A stretch of 64,000 nt of DNA from Branchinecta lynchi (Eukaryota; Arthropoda; Branchiopoda; Anostraca; Branchinectidae), in contig JAKZAP010000004.1 in the NCBI GenBank assembly GCA_023053575.1, positions 19,417,624 to 19,481,623 of the forward strand. The letters are read 5' to 3'. The position numbers and the translations under genes are program-made. The first letter of the stretch is position 1. Every line of letters begins with the position of its first letter. Shown here in pieces: positions 25,701 to 33,300 of this stretch. Below the pieces are notes generated by a model, which saw nothing but the letters and a program-made list of their open reading frames with translations, did no database searches and was not told the DNA's origin.

Positions 25701-28700
25701 TGGGTAGGAGAAGTGGCGAACCTAAGGTGGGCGTGGGGGGAGGGGGAGGGAGAGCTGCCCAACACGAAAATTCTTCGACAAGTTCGTTTTCCAGCTTGAG
25801 TCTGAAGAGGACCCTTGCGAAGAAAGGCCGAAATATAGCTCTAATAAGATGGCTGACTTATCCGTTTTGCACCGTCAAATAAAACTATTGTCGGCCATTA
25901 GGCGGTGTTTGTCGGTGCACTTACGTTTCTGGTACCAAAAAAGCCCTGATAATAAAACAGAAAACTTCCTGTCTGTAAATCGACAGTTTATGTCGTTCGA
26001 TTTGTTGGGAAAACGACAGGGTTTGTCGGTGCGTAACTGCGGATTCCGATTTTTGGAACCGACAAGAACTCTGTTGGTAGTCTTAAATTAGGAAACTTCA
26101 TGTCGGGAATTTGGCTCCGCACCGACAAACAGTTTCCTTGCTTCGTCTGTTGGTCTTTTCATGAACGACCCACGTATAAGTAATCCTATCGCAATCAGAC
26201 GATAGAAAAATCCTGTTCAGTAAATGAGAAGCACCAACAACACCGTTTCTCTTTCCGTTTCTTGAACCGATGAAAGCTATGTCTGAAAAGCTTTACCGGC
26301 AAATTAAGATCCCTAATTGCGTTTCCTAGTGAGTTTCTGATGCGGTCACCGAAAAGTTCGATGCGATCGAACACGAATCCTGTTATTCGTTCCGGTGTCT
26401 GGTAGCCTACTTACAAAAAGCTTTGTCGGTAAATCAAGCCGGGGATCGGCAAAAGCCTCGAAGACATATCGAGATTCTTCTTTCGTTGGTTTTTCATTTT
26501 TGTGGTAACTTGCTAGTGAGTTTCCGATGCGGTCACCGGAAAAAGTTCGATGCGATCGGACACCAATCCTGTTATTTGTTCCGGTATCTGGTAGCCTGCT
26601 GACAAAAAGCCTTGTCGGAAAATCCAGCCGCTGATCGGCAAAAGCCTGGAAGACATATCGAGATTCTTCTTTCGTTTGTTTTTCGTTTTTGCGGTAATTG
26701 GGAAAAATCTTGTCGGTAAACGCAACACTCTTTTCGTTCCGTTTCCTTCTGGAATCAACAAAAATCTTGTCGGCATATCCAGTAATTTTATCGTGAAACC
26801 GTTTGTCGGTGCAAAGATTTTTCTGTGGTGACCGGAAAAGTCTCGTCGGCAAGTTGGTGAACTTTTTGGCGTAAAACACCGGCAAACACTTTCTCGTTCT
26901 GTTCCATTCCCTGTCGGTATATCGAACTCATCGACTTTGTTAATTTTTTTTGTTTGGTCATTTGTATGTTTTCATCCACCAATTGCCTTTTTTCCGGTAA
27001 ATCGGGATATTTTTTTCGTTTACTGGTCTTTTCAGTGGGTAACTGGTAAGTAAACTCGGTAACCAATTGATTCGGGAAATAACCCACTTTACTCAGTGAC
27101 TTATGGCTTTCCAATTCCCATCTAGGGCAAGTCAACTTTGTACCATCAAAGTATCTTCCAAATGGATCAACCCACCTAGTCCCTATGCGTTTTATGCCCT
27201 CCCCCCCCCCCCCTACATCTGGCATCTGCTACTATCACGCATCAAGTATCACTCGAATCGGAGCACTTCCGAAAAATGGCGGTAACCACCCTCCCCAAGC
27301 CCCACCCTCACCCCACCGGTGTCGGATCCGGTTCGGTTCTCAAACTATATTTCTAGGGCCGACGAATTTTTTACCTTCCAAGTTCGTCCCAGTCACTCCT
27401 TTCGTTCGGTCCGCACGTGTGTCACAACATTTCCGGAACCCCCTGCAACTCACGCTCCCGCTGTCGGATGCGGATAAATGGCACATCTCGTGCACGTTTT
27501 GTTAGAATTGGAACACTTTCTATGGCCCATAAGCATTGTATGCTCCCAGTTACATATCAATCGGTCGACCCGTTTGGTTTGATGATGCGTGTCAAAAAAC
27601 TTCCGTGGACCCCTTCATACTCAAATCCCCTCATCCTTGTCGGATGTGGTTCGGACTTTGGACACAAAAGTCGTATATTTCGGTCATTTGATCCGACCAG
27701 CCATCAAGTTTCAGTAAAATTTGGAGTGCCATTTTGGATTTACGCAACTTCCAAGACAAGGGATCGATAGACCGGATAGGCAAGCTTTTTGGAGCATTTG
27801 TTCGACTCATTTATGCGACTGTCAAGTTTCATCGTCCTAGCTAGGTGCTGGTCCTAGCTTACAAACTAGACAAATTTGGTTTTACGAACTAGAAAACATT
27901 AATGCCAAGGAGTGAATGACAAATTCGCACATTTTAATTTATTTTACATACTCCGCTTTTCAAATGGCGGGTTAGAAATAAATTACTTACTTACTTACTA
28001 TTACAAAAAAAAAAATCTCATTCGCCACTGGGTAAGAAGAAGTGGGGTGGTAGAGGGAGTTTAGCGGGTATTACAGATTCAAGTCTGAAATTGTCTAATA
28101 CAGAACCATCCAGCTAGGCCTAGAAAGTTTGATGTCACCACATTGCCGAGCGCGAAACGCTTAGTCGAATTTAGGTTACTACACGAAAGGGAAATAAAGG
28201 GATCCGGCACAGTATTGGCTGAACAACAAAGTCTTTTGTCATCCCGCTGTAACTGAGATTGTCGATTCGTCGCCTGTCTGACGAAGATATATGCCAATGA
28301 ATGAATGAATACTTTTAATTCAGCAAATTGCCGTAAACAGAAAAACACATAGAAAGGAAAACAACAACACAATCATGCAGTCTGTTCCTGCTGTTGCGTT
28401 GCAGCAAGAAGAGACTGCCGTACAAGGCAATGAAAAATTGGCACAGTGGCAAATTTTATAACCTCAATCTTTGAATACAAAAGACGGCACAGAAGTGCCG
28501 CTCTAGCCTCACGGCGAATTTCATCAAAAGTGAGGCATCTTCTCGAAACGACCGCCGAAGAAACACTACAGATATATGGTAGCTTAAACAAACGCCGGAA
28601 CACACGGTTATAACTTATTTTAGCGTTGCTCCAGCGATGTGGTTTCGAGGTTGGTGGATAAGGCTAGGTCTTGAATAGGGTCACTGGGACCTGGTGGATA

Positions 28701-31700
28701 ACGTGGAAATCCTCTGGAGACCGGCGGGCCTGACCTTAAGTTCTACTCTCAAACCCAATCAGCAAAACGAGGGGGTGGAGACGGATGTTCTAGGTAACCT
28801 ATGGCTTAAACGCACCGTGCTCTTCTCTCTCAAAATAACCAAATATAAAACCTTCTCAGTTGGTATAAAATAAACAAGCTCCAAGAATTGCCAATATATG
28901 AGCAGCGAAAATGGGGCCCAAGATACTGCAATAAAACGACGCCTTTTCTTCATTTCCACCAGCTCGATTAATCGCGATAAAACCTAGTACACAACAAGGC
29001 CGCTTGCAGAACCAGGCGTTTTCAAAATATACATGGAGCTCGGAACTTCTTCCTTCTCTTTATATATGTCTCTTTCTTGGTCTGAGTTTTTTATTGGTTC
29101 CTCAGCTGGTTGTTTATTGTTTATTTATTGTTTAGGCCTCCGACAGATCGGTGGTCATATCTACGTGGGTCTCCGTTGTTTTTGTAACATCAACTTCTAC
29201 GATTATGGCCCTGTCAGTCAATACCATACTGGGAATGTCGTGAGTAAATCTTTTCCTTCTATCTATTACGCAGCACCTAGTGCCCGAAGTGATTTTGGAA
29301 GTCTGACTCAGTCCCAAGAAGTTCGCCTTTTTAGACACTGGAAAGTGCAATTCGTTCGCAGTTTGACAGTAGGAAGGTTTTCTGAATCTTCATCGATACA
29401 GGGAAGACTTTCCCACTTCATGTCGCTGCTTGTCTTGCCCAATGTTGCGTGTTCCCGCAAATATTCGTTCATTTATCAGCAGTCGTCAATCAGCTTTGTT
29501 ATCATTCAAACTTCCAAGCACGAGGTGGTCGCATTTTTCGCCGTTATAGGCGTAAGTGTTCATTTTGGCCGTACAGTTTTCATTAAGAATTTTTAATGCG
29601 CACTTACGCGAAAATAGTGCAGTAAAGAAAGATGCAAATGTGGCCAAAGAAATCCTCTTCCGAAACTGCTTGTGGAAGGGGTCCAACGTGGAAAAGTCGT
29701 TGCCTTGAAAAGTGAATGAATAATATATGAATGAAGAGTAACAATAATAATAGTTACAAGAAAATTAAAAAAAATAGGTCATAGGCCTCCACAAAGTTCG
29801 TGTAAAACACTTTCCATCATATTTCTATCGGTGTACAGATTGTCCAAGGAGTTCTTGAAAGCGTTGATGGAGTCGCTCAGAACTACTTCAAATGGAAGAT
29901 AGATGGAACAGTACATCACTCTATTTTTGAAGACCATCTGCCAATTTCCCTGGAAAATCGCCGGCCTCTCCGCTTGAAGTCATGTGCATGCAGACGTTGT
30001 GTGAATAGTAATACAGAGGACGAGGGGCATTTTTTGGTTGAATGCGAGCAACTCTCAGAACCCAGGAGACATTTTCATAATTTCAATCAATCAGTCGAGT
30101 TTAATCCAAATAGCTAAAAGCTAGACGAGGAATACAAATTTACGAAACACACAGACAGGAAACAAATTAACTATACACTTACAAGATATGACCAGAAATA
30201 AATGATGGGATAAACTACGTAAAAATTAGGCAGAAGAATTAGCTGGATGTAGAGAAAACTGATTGCCAGTATTCCTCTCGGACCGACGCACGGAAGATGG
30301 GAGGGGGGAATAGATATGCCATCTGGGGACAATACATTATCTTAGCTCCAAATTTGTTCGAAAGAGTATTTCTGAGTTTGATGAGAGTCTCTTCATATGA
30401 AATATTATTATCACCACCCAGAATGATTCTCACTGCTCTCTTTTGGACATTTTCCAGGCGATCAGAGAGCCCTGTAGAAAGAGAAGAATGCCAAACCGGT
30501 GAAGCATATTCTAAATGAGGACGGATATAAGTTTTAAAATAACAGAGGAGGTATTTAGTATTAAATGGGTATACTATCAAGTTCCTCGATGATCTTGAAA
30601 CAAAAAATAAAGAGTGTATAAGTATTGAGTGATGTAAAAGTGTATTGTAACCATCATCTATTTTGTACGGCCAATTGGCTATTAAATATATTCATATTCA
30701 TATCATAGTTTTCTTGACAAACCTTTTAAACATTCAAGCAGATGCCGCGTTGAAACCGATATGATTGCGAAGGTAAATACAGGGCTTGGAATCGTTGCGT
30801 TGGATTTAATGCACCAAGGGAAGGGCAGAACTTCGTGAAACGTCGCTGTACTCTTTCTACGACACCGATGTGTTCATCAAGAAATCGTGTGATGGAAGAG
30901 TGTCCTTACTCTATGATTATTGAACTGGGCCAACTTTTGCGTGTGGGGGGGGGGGGGGGAAGGTGAGCGCCTCAAAAAATTCTGTAATTTGTCTTAAGGG
31001 TTCTGCTTCTGATAGCGTATATCCACTTTTAAGAAATCATCTCTTCTAGGTATTTGTGTTCTGATTTGGTCTACGTCATATTGTTTCCACAACTGCTGTT
31101 GGTTGTATATTGCCCAAACTTTTGTAACTCCTACGGGTCGCTCGCTGCATTCGCCGTGGGATCTATCCTCCGTGTCCTAGGTAAGTGACAGTTCATGAAG
31201 ATGACACTTTACACAAGGGACTTGTACCGTGAGTCGTGACCAACAAACCAGAAATAGTTTTGTTGATTTAAATTTAGAAGTCTAGGACTCAATTGTCGGA
31301 GCCACGTAGACAAACCAGGACCCACAAAGGGGGGTCTCATGGTGAAAACCAAGTAAAACCAAACATACAATTTCGATGGGGAAGACGCCCTTGAGATGGA
31401 AACATTGTATAAGTAGTGAACTGTAAGACAAAAATGTCTTACATTTTTATTTTCATCACTCTGTTCACAAGCCCCTCGGTAGCTCAAATGGTTAGAGCGC
31501 CTGCCTTGTAAGCAGAGGGTACTGGGTTCAAACCCCAGTGGCCAGTGTTTCGCCGGGAAGCTAGCCGAAGCCGGAAAATTAGTAAAAGTGAATGTTTCAT
31601 TTGAAGCTGATTAGAGGTTCGACATAGGGGTAATGGGCGGCAAGCTAAATTCGTTTTTGAACTTTATATTTTTGCCAGACAAGTAGTTCACCTGCAATCT

Positions 31701-32989
31701 TGCCGGGATATAGCCTAAATTTTTTTTTTTTCTCCTGAGGTTGATTAAAGTTCCGACATCGGGGAAAAATACATGGTAAATTCATGTCTGAAGTTAATTT
31801 TCTCACTGGTCGAGCGGTTTGCCCGGAATCCGGCAGAAACAGGAGGTTTGGCTGAGCTGAAGTTTAACATTCTCAAGTTTACTAGAGCTTTGGTTTGAAG
31901 GGAAGAACGCATGCTGGATCCACATCTGTGCTCAGTGTTCTCAGCGGATCGGTCTTTTTGCCGTGTTTTGGGAAAAATACGTGGGACATTAAAAGAAGTA
32001 AAATACGGTAGAAGGTTGTTAAACCAGAAAAAGACAAGGAAGAGTTTGGAAACACTTCGTTATCGCCTTGTGTGGGCAGACTGGTTGACTTGGAGATCGG
32101 TTAGAAGAAAGCAAATGTAACAGTATAGACAAATAAAAATAAAAAGACAAAAACTAAGCAATACAAAATCAACAAATATTTCTCTTGTGGGACCCAGCCC
32201 ATGGAAAACTATTCTCTTGTTTGGAAAAGAAATCGCGCGTTTCTTTCCAAAGCATTGTCTTCAGGTCTTGACTTAAAAACTAATTACTAGCTTCCAACCA
32301 GGGAAATTTAAAGTAAGCAACTCCAAAAGATCATAAGCTCTGATTTTTGAAAATTGTGGATGATGTATGCAGAGAAAGAACTTCAGGGGAATAGTATAAG
32401 AGCATAAAGGCTCAAAAAAATATATTTCGTTCAGACTGACTGTTGTAGTTAACGTAATTATTGGATGAGATATCGGAAGTCAACGCTACCATTGGTCTGA
32501 AAGACCTTCGCAGTAGATCTTGAAAATTCGCCTTTGGAACTTAAATACAAGCCGACTGCGCATTTTTTTGGATGATTGTTAGTGTTAAACCGCGAGTTTG
32601 GGTAATTTTTTTTGGCACAACTCTCGGGCTATTTTGGTAATACATCCACATGGTAAAGCACTATAAGAGGATCAAGATTATAAGTTGCGTAGTTTCTTTC
32701 GTCCGATTGACTGTCCGTTCTTTATTTAGGCGGCGAGCCACTCTTGGGATTGCCAGCTCTTTTGGAGTACCCTCAGTACGAAAATGGCGAGCAGAAGTTT
32801 CCATTCCGGACTCTGGCTATGGTTGTATCTATTTTAATACACTTAGTAATTTCCAGGATAGCTACTTGGCTGTTCGTAAGGAAGCGTGTGCCACGTCGCT
32901 TTGATTTCTTAAGTGTTTTCGGTGAGCTTTCGAACAACCCTCCAGAGAATTTGAGAATTTTCTCTCCAGTAAAAAGTGAAATAAGCTAG
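7628..32989 (+). CDS. Gene A: SLC5A7/CHT1-like choline transporter, 5' part outside window (exons 3-11)
   Basis: Nine coding exons are seen: 7628-7783, 17516-17664, 19821-19970, 21147-21276, 23182-23273, 25543-25665, 29136-29239, 31050-31180, 32730-32989 (stop TAG 32987-32989). All junctions are GT-AG and phases join into one open frame. The product matches the CHT1 family from the FFAKP-like motif after TM2 to the C-terminus: [56 protein letters not shown] and the GEP...QKFPF last-exon block. CHT1 imports choline with Na+ for acetylcholine synthesis at cholinergic terminals; transport here is inferred from family. Trp equivalents of human W141 (exon 3) and W254 (exon 5) are present. Exons 1-2 were not found in 1-7627, so intron 2 is at least 7.6 kb or the copy is 5'-truncated. 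The C-tail is shorter than in human CHT1. Confidence 0.92.
7905..8115 (-). repeat. GTGGCACCAAG-family TIR element fragment
   Basis: Shares AAGAACAAATAAGC..AGAACCTCCGTCT, then GCCCGTCTACTTCC and CTTCGCCGTTGCGCA, with the inverted-repeat element at 41120-41520. A third fragment is at 12022-12075. Confidence 0.6.
8150..8704 (+). pseudogene. LINE reverse-transcriptase relic
   Basis: Broken frames read [24 protein letters not shown] (the YADD-type catalytic box), [18 protein letters not shown] and [15 protein letters not shown], then HLTYCPLL. This is the order of motifs in CR1/jockey-type non-LTR reverse transcriptases. Stops and frame changes interrupt it. It is cut by a P-family element at 8705. 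Confidence 0.85.
8705..9210 (+). mobile_element. P-family element P1 (truncated)
   Basis: Starts TTTTTGGGATCCCAAAATG, then ATGACATCGCAAAAG, a (CTGT)n run and two 137-bp-type subrepeats containing CCGGACAAGTAGTTCGCCC. The far end is missing. It lies inside a LINE relic. Confidence 0.85.
9211..9480 (+). repeat. Probable LINE 3' end with short-repeat tail
   Basis: A/T-rich with no coding; ends TAATAAATTCATTCATTC. It plausibly continues the reverse-transcriptase relic 8150-8704 beyond the P1 insertion. Confidence 0.5.
9538..9675 (+). pseudogene. LINE C-terminal zinc-motif relic
   Basis: An open stretch without Met reads [20 protein letters not shown] then LSELRG. A C...H-x4-C end with an E-x-x-x-H-L-L pattern and a following ELR is typical of the C-terminal end of non-LTR retrotransposon ORF2. 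Confidence 0.55.
9784..11154 (+). mobile_element. GTTGCG MITE copy 1, split by P2
   Basis: TIRs GTTGCGTTTTTGCAGATACC and its inverse at 11131-11154, flanked by TA on both sides (9782-9783, 11155-11156). It is interrupted by the P2 element (10141-11103). The uninterrupted relative at 33898-34228 is 331 bp. Confidence 0.85.
10141..11103 (-). mobile_element. P-family element P2 (full length, 963 bp)
   Basis: Left end ACAAGACCAAAGGTTTCGAT then GGGATCCCAAAAA; right end ACAGACGGAC run, GCGATGTCATAGG, CACTTACGTTTTGGGATCCC. In between are several diverged 137-bp-type subrepeats with AACATCTAATCAACT and CTACTTGTCCGG. It is inserted in an A run of the GTTGCG MITE, so both boundaries are known to within 1-2 bases. 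Confidence 0.9.
11467..11634 (+). mobile_element. CACTG-ended MITE copy 2 (168 bp)
   Basis: TIRs CACTGTAAAAAAAAATC and AAACTTTTACAGTG; long palindromic core AGTATTTGCTACTGGGATT...AATCCCAGTAGCAAATA. Lies in intron 3 of gene A. Confidence 0.9.
11635..12899. other. Intron 3 of gene A, mostly unassigned
   Basis: Only a fragment of the GTGGCACCAAG-family element (12022-12075, GACGGAGGTTCTGGTGCTTA) is recognised. No exon or RNA gene seen. Confidence 0.45.
12900..13885 (+). mobile_element. P-family element P3 (both ends missing)
   Basis: Begins within ATGACATCGCAAAAGTTGTC, with CCGTCTGTCCGTCCGTCCG, then about six 137-bp-type subrepeats. It directly abuts the next P copy. Confidence 0.8.
13919..14866 (+). 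mobile_element. P-family element P4 (full length)
   Basis: Starts TTTTTTGGGATCCAGAAACG and ends TTTTTGGGATCCCATCGTAA..TTTGGTCTTGT. Internal subrepeats are degenerate; a LINE-like tail segment with ATCAATCAGTCAATC is embedded near 14530-14600. Confidence 0.85.
14867..15689. other. Intron 3 of gene A, unassigned
   Basis: No exon, RNA gene or known repeat seen; a C run lies near 15582-15597. Confidence 0.4.
15690..16645 (+). pseudogene. LINE reverse-transcriptase relic, second lineage
   Basis: Across several frames it reads [20 protein letters not shown] (15801-15860), a [12 protein letters not shown] motif, [13 protein letters not shown] (YxDD catalytic box, near 16098-16135) and at the end RLHGCEAS...[12 protein letters not shown] (16440-16640). 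This order (FDS, GVRQGC-SP, YADD, YGCE, RRLRWFGH) is that of craniate/invertebrate RTE/R2-like LINE reverse transcriptases. Many frameshifts make it a fossil. Confidence 0.82.
16646..17515. other. Intron 3 of gene A, unassigned
   Basis: An open frame 16931-17311 has no recognisable motif and lies directly upstream of exon 4; it is not supported as a gene. Confidence 0.4.
17516..17664 (+). CDS. Gene A exon 4
   Basis: Acceptor TTGGCAG and donor GTAAG; 149 bp, phase 1 to 0. It encodes the TM4-TM5 region with [16 protein letters not shown], a hallmark of the CHT branch. An NMT sequon is present near the start. The preceding intron (7784-17515) is almost entirely transposon sequence. Confidence 0.92.
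17838..17975 (+). repeat. Foldback-family half copy
   Basis: AGCCTGACGAAGACC, GCCAAGAAGGGCCGAAATAT, GCATCGTAGCTGATGTATCC; the right arm of the family, ending at CTTGGCCTCAAGGAATATTTA. Confidence 0.75.
17976..18615. other. Intron 4 of gene A, unassigned
   Basis: No feature recognised before the GTTGCG MITE. Confidence 0.35.
18616..19355 (+). mobile_element. GTTGCG MITE copy 2, carrying a nested foldback element
   Basis: TIRs GTTACGTTTTTGCAGATAAC and ...TGTATCTGGAAAAACGGAAC, with TA at 18614-18615 and 19356-19357. The interior holds the foldback element at about 18745-19095, making this copy more than twice the length of copy 3. Confidence 0.82.
18745..19095. mobile_element. Foldback element F3, arms of about 150 bp
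   Basis: Left arm GATACGTCAGCTACGATGC, TTTCGGTCCTTCTTGGCAAG, AGGCTGTCAATCTTCAGGGT, GACGTCAGGG... mirrors the right arm ...ACGTTGACCCAGAAGATTGA, CAGCCTGACGAGGACC, GCATCGTAGCTGACGTATC. The centre is a duplicated TTTGATTACAGGTTTG. Confidence 0.88.
19821..19970 (+). CDS. Gene A exon 5
   Basis: Acceptor ATCCTAG and donor GTAAGT; 150 bp, phase 0 at both ends. It encodes [13 protein letters not shown], an extracellular stretch, then the TM6 end FGGIPWQ. The TGG codon for Trp (equivalent to human CHT1 W254) is retained, unlike in gene B. Confidence 0.92.
20295..20385 (+). repeat. Foldback-family fragment
   Basis: CCCGATGATGGCCCTTGCC, GGCAAGAATATTGCTAGAAC, TTAGCTGACTTACCCA; diverged right-arm copy in intron 5 of gene A. 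The rest of 19971-21146 holds no other recognised feature. Confidence 0.55.
21147..21276 (+). CDS. Gene A exon 6
   Basis: Acceptor TTTTAG and donor GTATG; 130 bp, phase 0 to 1. It encodes [17 protein letters not shown] and TM7 ([20 protein letters not shown]). A CACTG-ended MITE begins 43 bp downstream of the donor. Confidence 0.92.
21319..21482 (+). mobile_element. CACTG-ended MITE copy 3 (164 bp)
   Basis: CACTGTAAAAAAAAATC ... GAAACTTTTTACAGTG, with the same palindromic TTTGCTACTGGGATT core as 11467-11634. Intron 6 of gene A. Confidence 0.9.
21816..23110 (+). mobile_element. P-family element P5 (full length, about 1.3 kb)
   Basis: TTTTTGGGATCCAAAAACGG start; ATGACATCGCAAAAG; about six 137-bp-type subrepeats (AAGAAGACATGCTGA, ACCATTTTCTCGCCGGACAA recurring near 22060, 22205, 22340, 22420, 22555, 22690); end GGGATCCCATCG...TTTGGTCTTGT. 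Confidence 0.9.
23182..23273 (+). CDS. Gene A exon 7
   Basis: Acceptor CTTGTAG and donor GTAAGG; 92 bp, phase 1 to 0. It encodes the extracellular loop [19 protein letters not shown] and [11 protein letters not shown]. The NFS sequon lies close to the glycosylated loop of human CHT1 (N301). The acceptor is only about 70 bp after a P-family element. Confidence 0.9.
23298..24311. mobile_element. Two TTAAAGTTTAAC-ended elements, head to head
   Basis: A + copy runs from 23476 (TTAAAGTTTAACTGAAAAGC) to 23911 (GAGTTAAACTTTAA). A - copy follows from about 23912 to 24311 (TGTTAAACATTAAGG). A third partial end lies at 23298-23340. Shared internal words include AATGCGTTACTTCGTTGTTC, TCTGCGGCTGTC and ACGAACGCGGCTTTTCAGTG. 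Intron 7 of gene A. Confidence 0.8.
24379..24681 (+). mobile_element. ACT-rich MITE copy 1
   Basis: CCCAATGAAAAATC ... CTACAAATTTTTCATGGGG; interior rich in TACTACATGCTACTA-type words. Relatives at 44127-44400 and 55134-55419. Confidence 0.85.
24683..25145 (+). mobile_element. TTAAAGTTTAAC-family copy, left end lost
   Basis: Shares ACGGCCGTCC, ACACAAACGCGGC, CAACGAAGTAACGCATTTTC and CCCTTTTCTGCTAAAGTTTAA with the copies at 23476 and 62418. It abuts the ACT-rich MITE. Confidence 0.75.
25543..25665 (+). CDS. Gene A exon 8
   Basis: Acceptor TTTCCAG and donor GTAAGA; 123 bp, phase 0. It encodes [20 protein letters not shown] and a following helix [19 protein letters not shown] contains the Asp aligning with D349 of human CHT1 and the TM8 serines that form the Na2-type sodium site in the SLC5 fold. 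Confidence 0.94.
25793..25892 (+). repeat. Foldback-family half copy next to exon 8
   Basis: GAGGACCCTTGCGAAGAAAG, GCCGAAATATAGCTCTAATA, GACTTATCCGTTTTGCACCG TCAAA terminus. Starts about 130 bp after the exon 8 donor. Confidence 0.75.
26331..26702. repeat. Two-copy tandem duplication, 187 bp
   Basis: GATGCGGTCACCG at 26339 and 26526, with GGTAGCCT, GGCAAAAGCCT and CATATCGAGATTCTTCTTTC repeated at the same spacing. It lies in a wider tract (25880-27060) where TTGTCGGT and variants recur at irregular short intervals. The 179-codon minus-strand frame across it (26346-26885) reflects the repeat. Confidence 0.85.
27080..27850 (-). repeat. S-family repeat copy
   Basis: Inverse orientation: CAAGTTTCATCGTCCTAG, CGGATCCGGTTCGG, GCGTGTCAAAAAACTTCCG and C runs, as in 1-2795. 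No coding exon. Confidence 0.65.
27905..28020 (-). repeat. Dispersed 3'-tail repeat (CCCGCCATTTTG family)
   Basis: CTCCGCTTTTCAAATGGCGG GTTAGAAATAAATTACTTAC; the same words in + orientation at 50084-50150 and 51776-51860. A TTAC-repeat tail suggests a LINE or SINE 3' end. Confidence 0.6.
28290..28605 (-). repeat. Possible LINE 3' end
   Basis: Read on the minus strand it has an open frame (28373-28603) followed by an A/T-rich end and an ATTCATTCATT tail. No motif in the frame is recognised. The rest of 28021-29135 shows nothing else. Confidence 0.35.
29136..29239 (+). CDS. Gene A exon 9
   Basis: Acceptor TGTTTAG and donor GTGAG; 104 bp, phase 0 to 2. It encodes [15 protein letters not shown] and a hydrophobic helix ending NTILGM. 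A longer overlapping open frame at 29033-29596 is in a different frame and is not the gene. Confidence 0.88.
29806..30114 (+). pseudogene. LINE C-terminal relic with zinc motif
   Basis: A 103-codon open stretch without Met: [18 protein letters not shown], then [21 protein letters not shown] and [11 protein letters not shown]. The C-x2-C...H-x4-C pattern with an E-D before H-F-L and R soon after matches the C-terminal end of non-LTR ORF2 proteins. Lies in intron 9 of gene A. Confidence 0.55.
30090..30580 (-). pseudogene. CR1/jockey-like LINE 3' portion, 5'-truncated
   Basis: The minus-strand frame 30580-30239 reads [39 protein letters not shown] and [16 protein letters not shown], the thumb and end of a reverse transcriptase. 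The 3' UTR follows with TTTTTAGCTATTTGG and an ATTGATTG tail near 30085. The UTR is shared with 45945-46150. Confidence 0.88.
30581..31049. other. Intron 9 of gene A, unassigned
   Basis: A short ATTCAT-repeat tail near 30685-30700 and a G run near 30946-30959 are the only notable items. Confidence 0.4.
31050..31180 (+). CDS. Gene A exon 10
   Basis: Acceptor CTTCTAG and donor GTAAGT; 131 bp, phase 2 to 1. It encodes [20 protein letters not shown] and [16 protein letters not shown], matching the CHT1 block WYLSSDLVYIVIFPQLL. Confidence 0.93.
31471..31545 (+). pseudogene. tRNA-Thr(TGT)-like sequence, relic or SINE head
   Basis: A box TAGCTCAAATGG and perfect B box GGTTCAAACCC. D-stem GCTC/GAGC, anticodon arm with TTGTAAG loop, and T-stem CTGGG/CCCAG all pair. 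The acceptor strands (CCCTCGG-type and TGGCCAG) do not pair, so a working tRNA is unlikely. A tRNA-derived SINE head is the main alternative. It lies in intron 10 of gene A. Confidence 0.6.
31546..31920 (+). repeat. P-family fragment P6
   Basis: Three degenerate subrepeats with TTTCATTTGAAGCTGATTAG, GCCAGACAAGTAGTTCACC and GCCCGGAATCCGGCAG; no GGGATCCC ends. It directly follows the tRNA-like segment. Confidence 0.7.
31921..32729. other. Intron 10 of gene A, unassigned
   Basis: A frame at 31911-32120 has no known motif. Nothing else recognised before exon 11. Confidence 0.35.
32730..32989 (+). CDS. Gene A exon 11 (terminal)
   Basis: Acceptor TTATTTAG; stop TAG at 32987-32989. It encodes [30 protein letters not shown], the last membrane helix, and a short tail ([19 protein letters not shown], then a Ser/Lys end). 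The tail is about 40 residues shorter than in human CHT1. Confidence 0.9.
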
Positions 32990-33137
32990 TTGAGTGCTCA
33001 AACTTTTACGTTGTTTTGACCAGTTCCCGGAATAGATCTGATATTTGCACTATAGTCTTATTAGGGGCTTTTCTAGCATTTTGGAATTTGGAAATGGCCT
33101 CTGCTATTCCTATTGTCTCTCCGCGGTACAGTGGGTA

Positions 33138-33300
33138 AGGTGAGTTTTTTTTATATGTAGTTTCACTCTAATTTGACGAGTTATGAAAGTACAGTATGTG
33201 GAGTACACAAATAAAATAGTACACATTCTGTACTTTCATAACTGAAACGAACGTTAAACTACAGTGAAACTACATCCAAACAAAAAAACGCACCTTCACT
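33138..33300. repeat. Palindromic element with 21-bp inner hairpin
   Basis: Outer arms AAGGTGAG...TATGTAGTTTCACT and AGTGAAACTACATCC...CGCACCTT; inner arms GTTATGAAAGTACAGTATGT (33180) and ACATTCTGTACTTTCATAAC (33223), one mismatch. It starts about 150 bp after the gene A stop. A related inverted pair (AAGTTGCGTTTTATTGGAT and ATCCAAAAAAACGCAACTT) follows at 33335-33580. Confidence 0.7.

Noticed and set aside
26346..26885. 179-codon minus-strand open frame
   Set aside because: Its internal protein repeat follows the 187-bp DNA duplication; no domain, no splice context, in a repeat tract within a gene A intron.
28373..28603. Minus-strand 76-codon frame as a gene
   Set aside because: It is followed by an ATTC-repeat tail typical of LINE 3' ends and has no recognised domain.
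29033..29596. 187-codon plus-strand open frame
   Set aside because: It overlaps gene A exon 9 in another frame; only 29136-29239 in the transporter frame is supported.
31471..31545. Functional tRNA-Thr gene
   Set aside because: The acceptor stem cannot pair in either register tried; kept only as a relic or SINE head.
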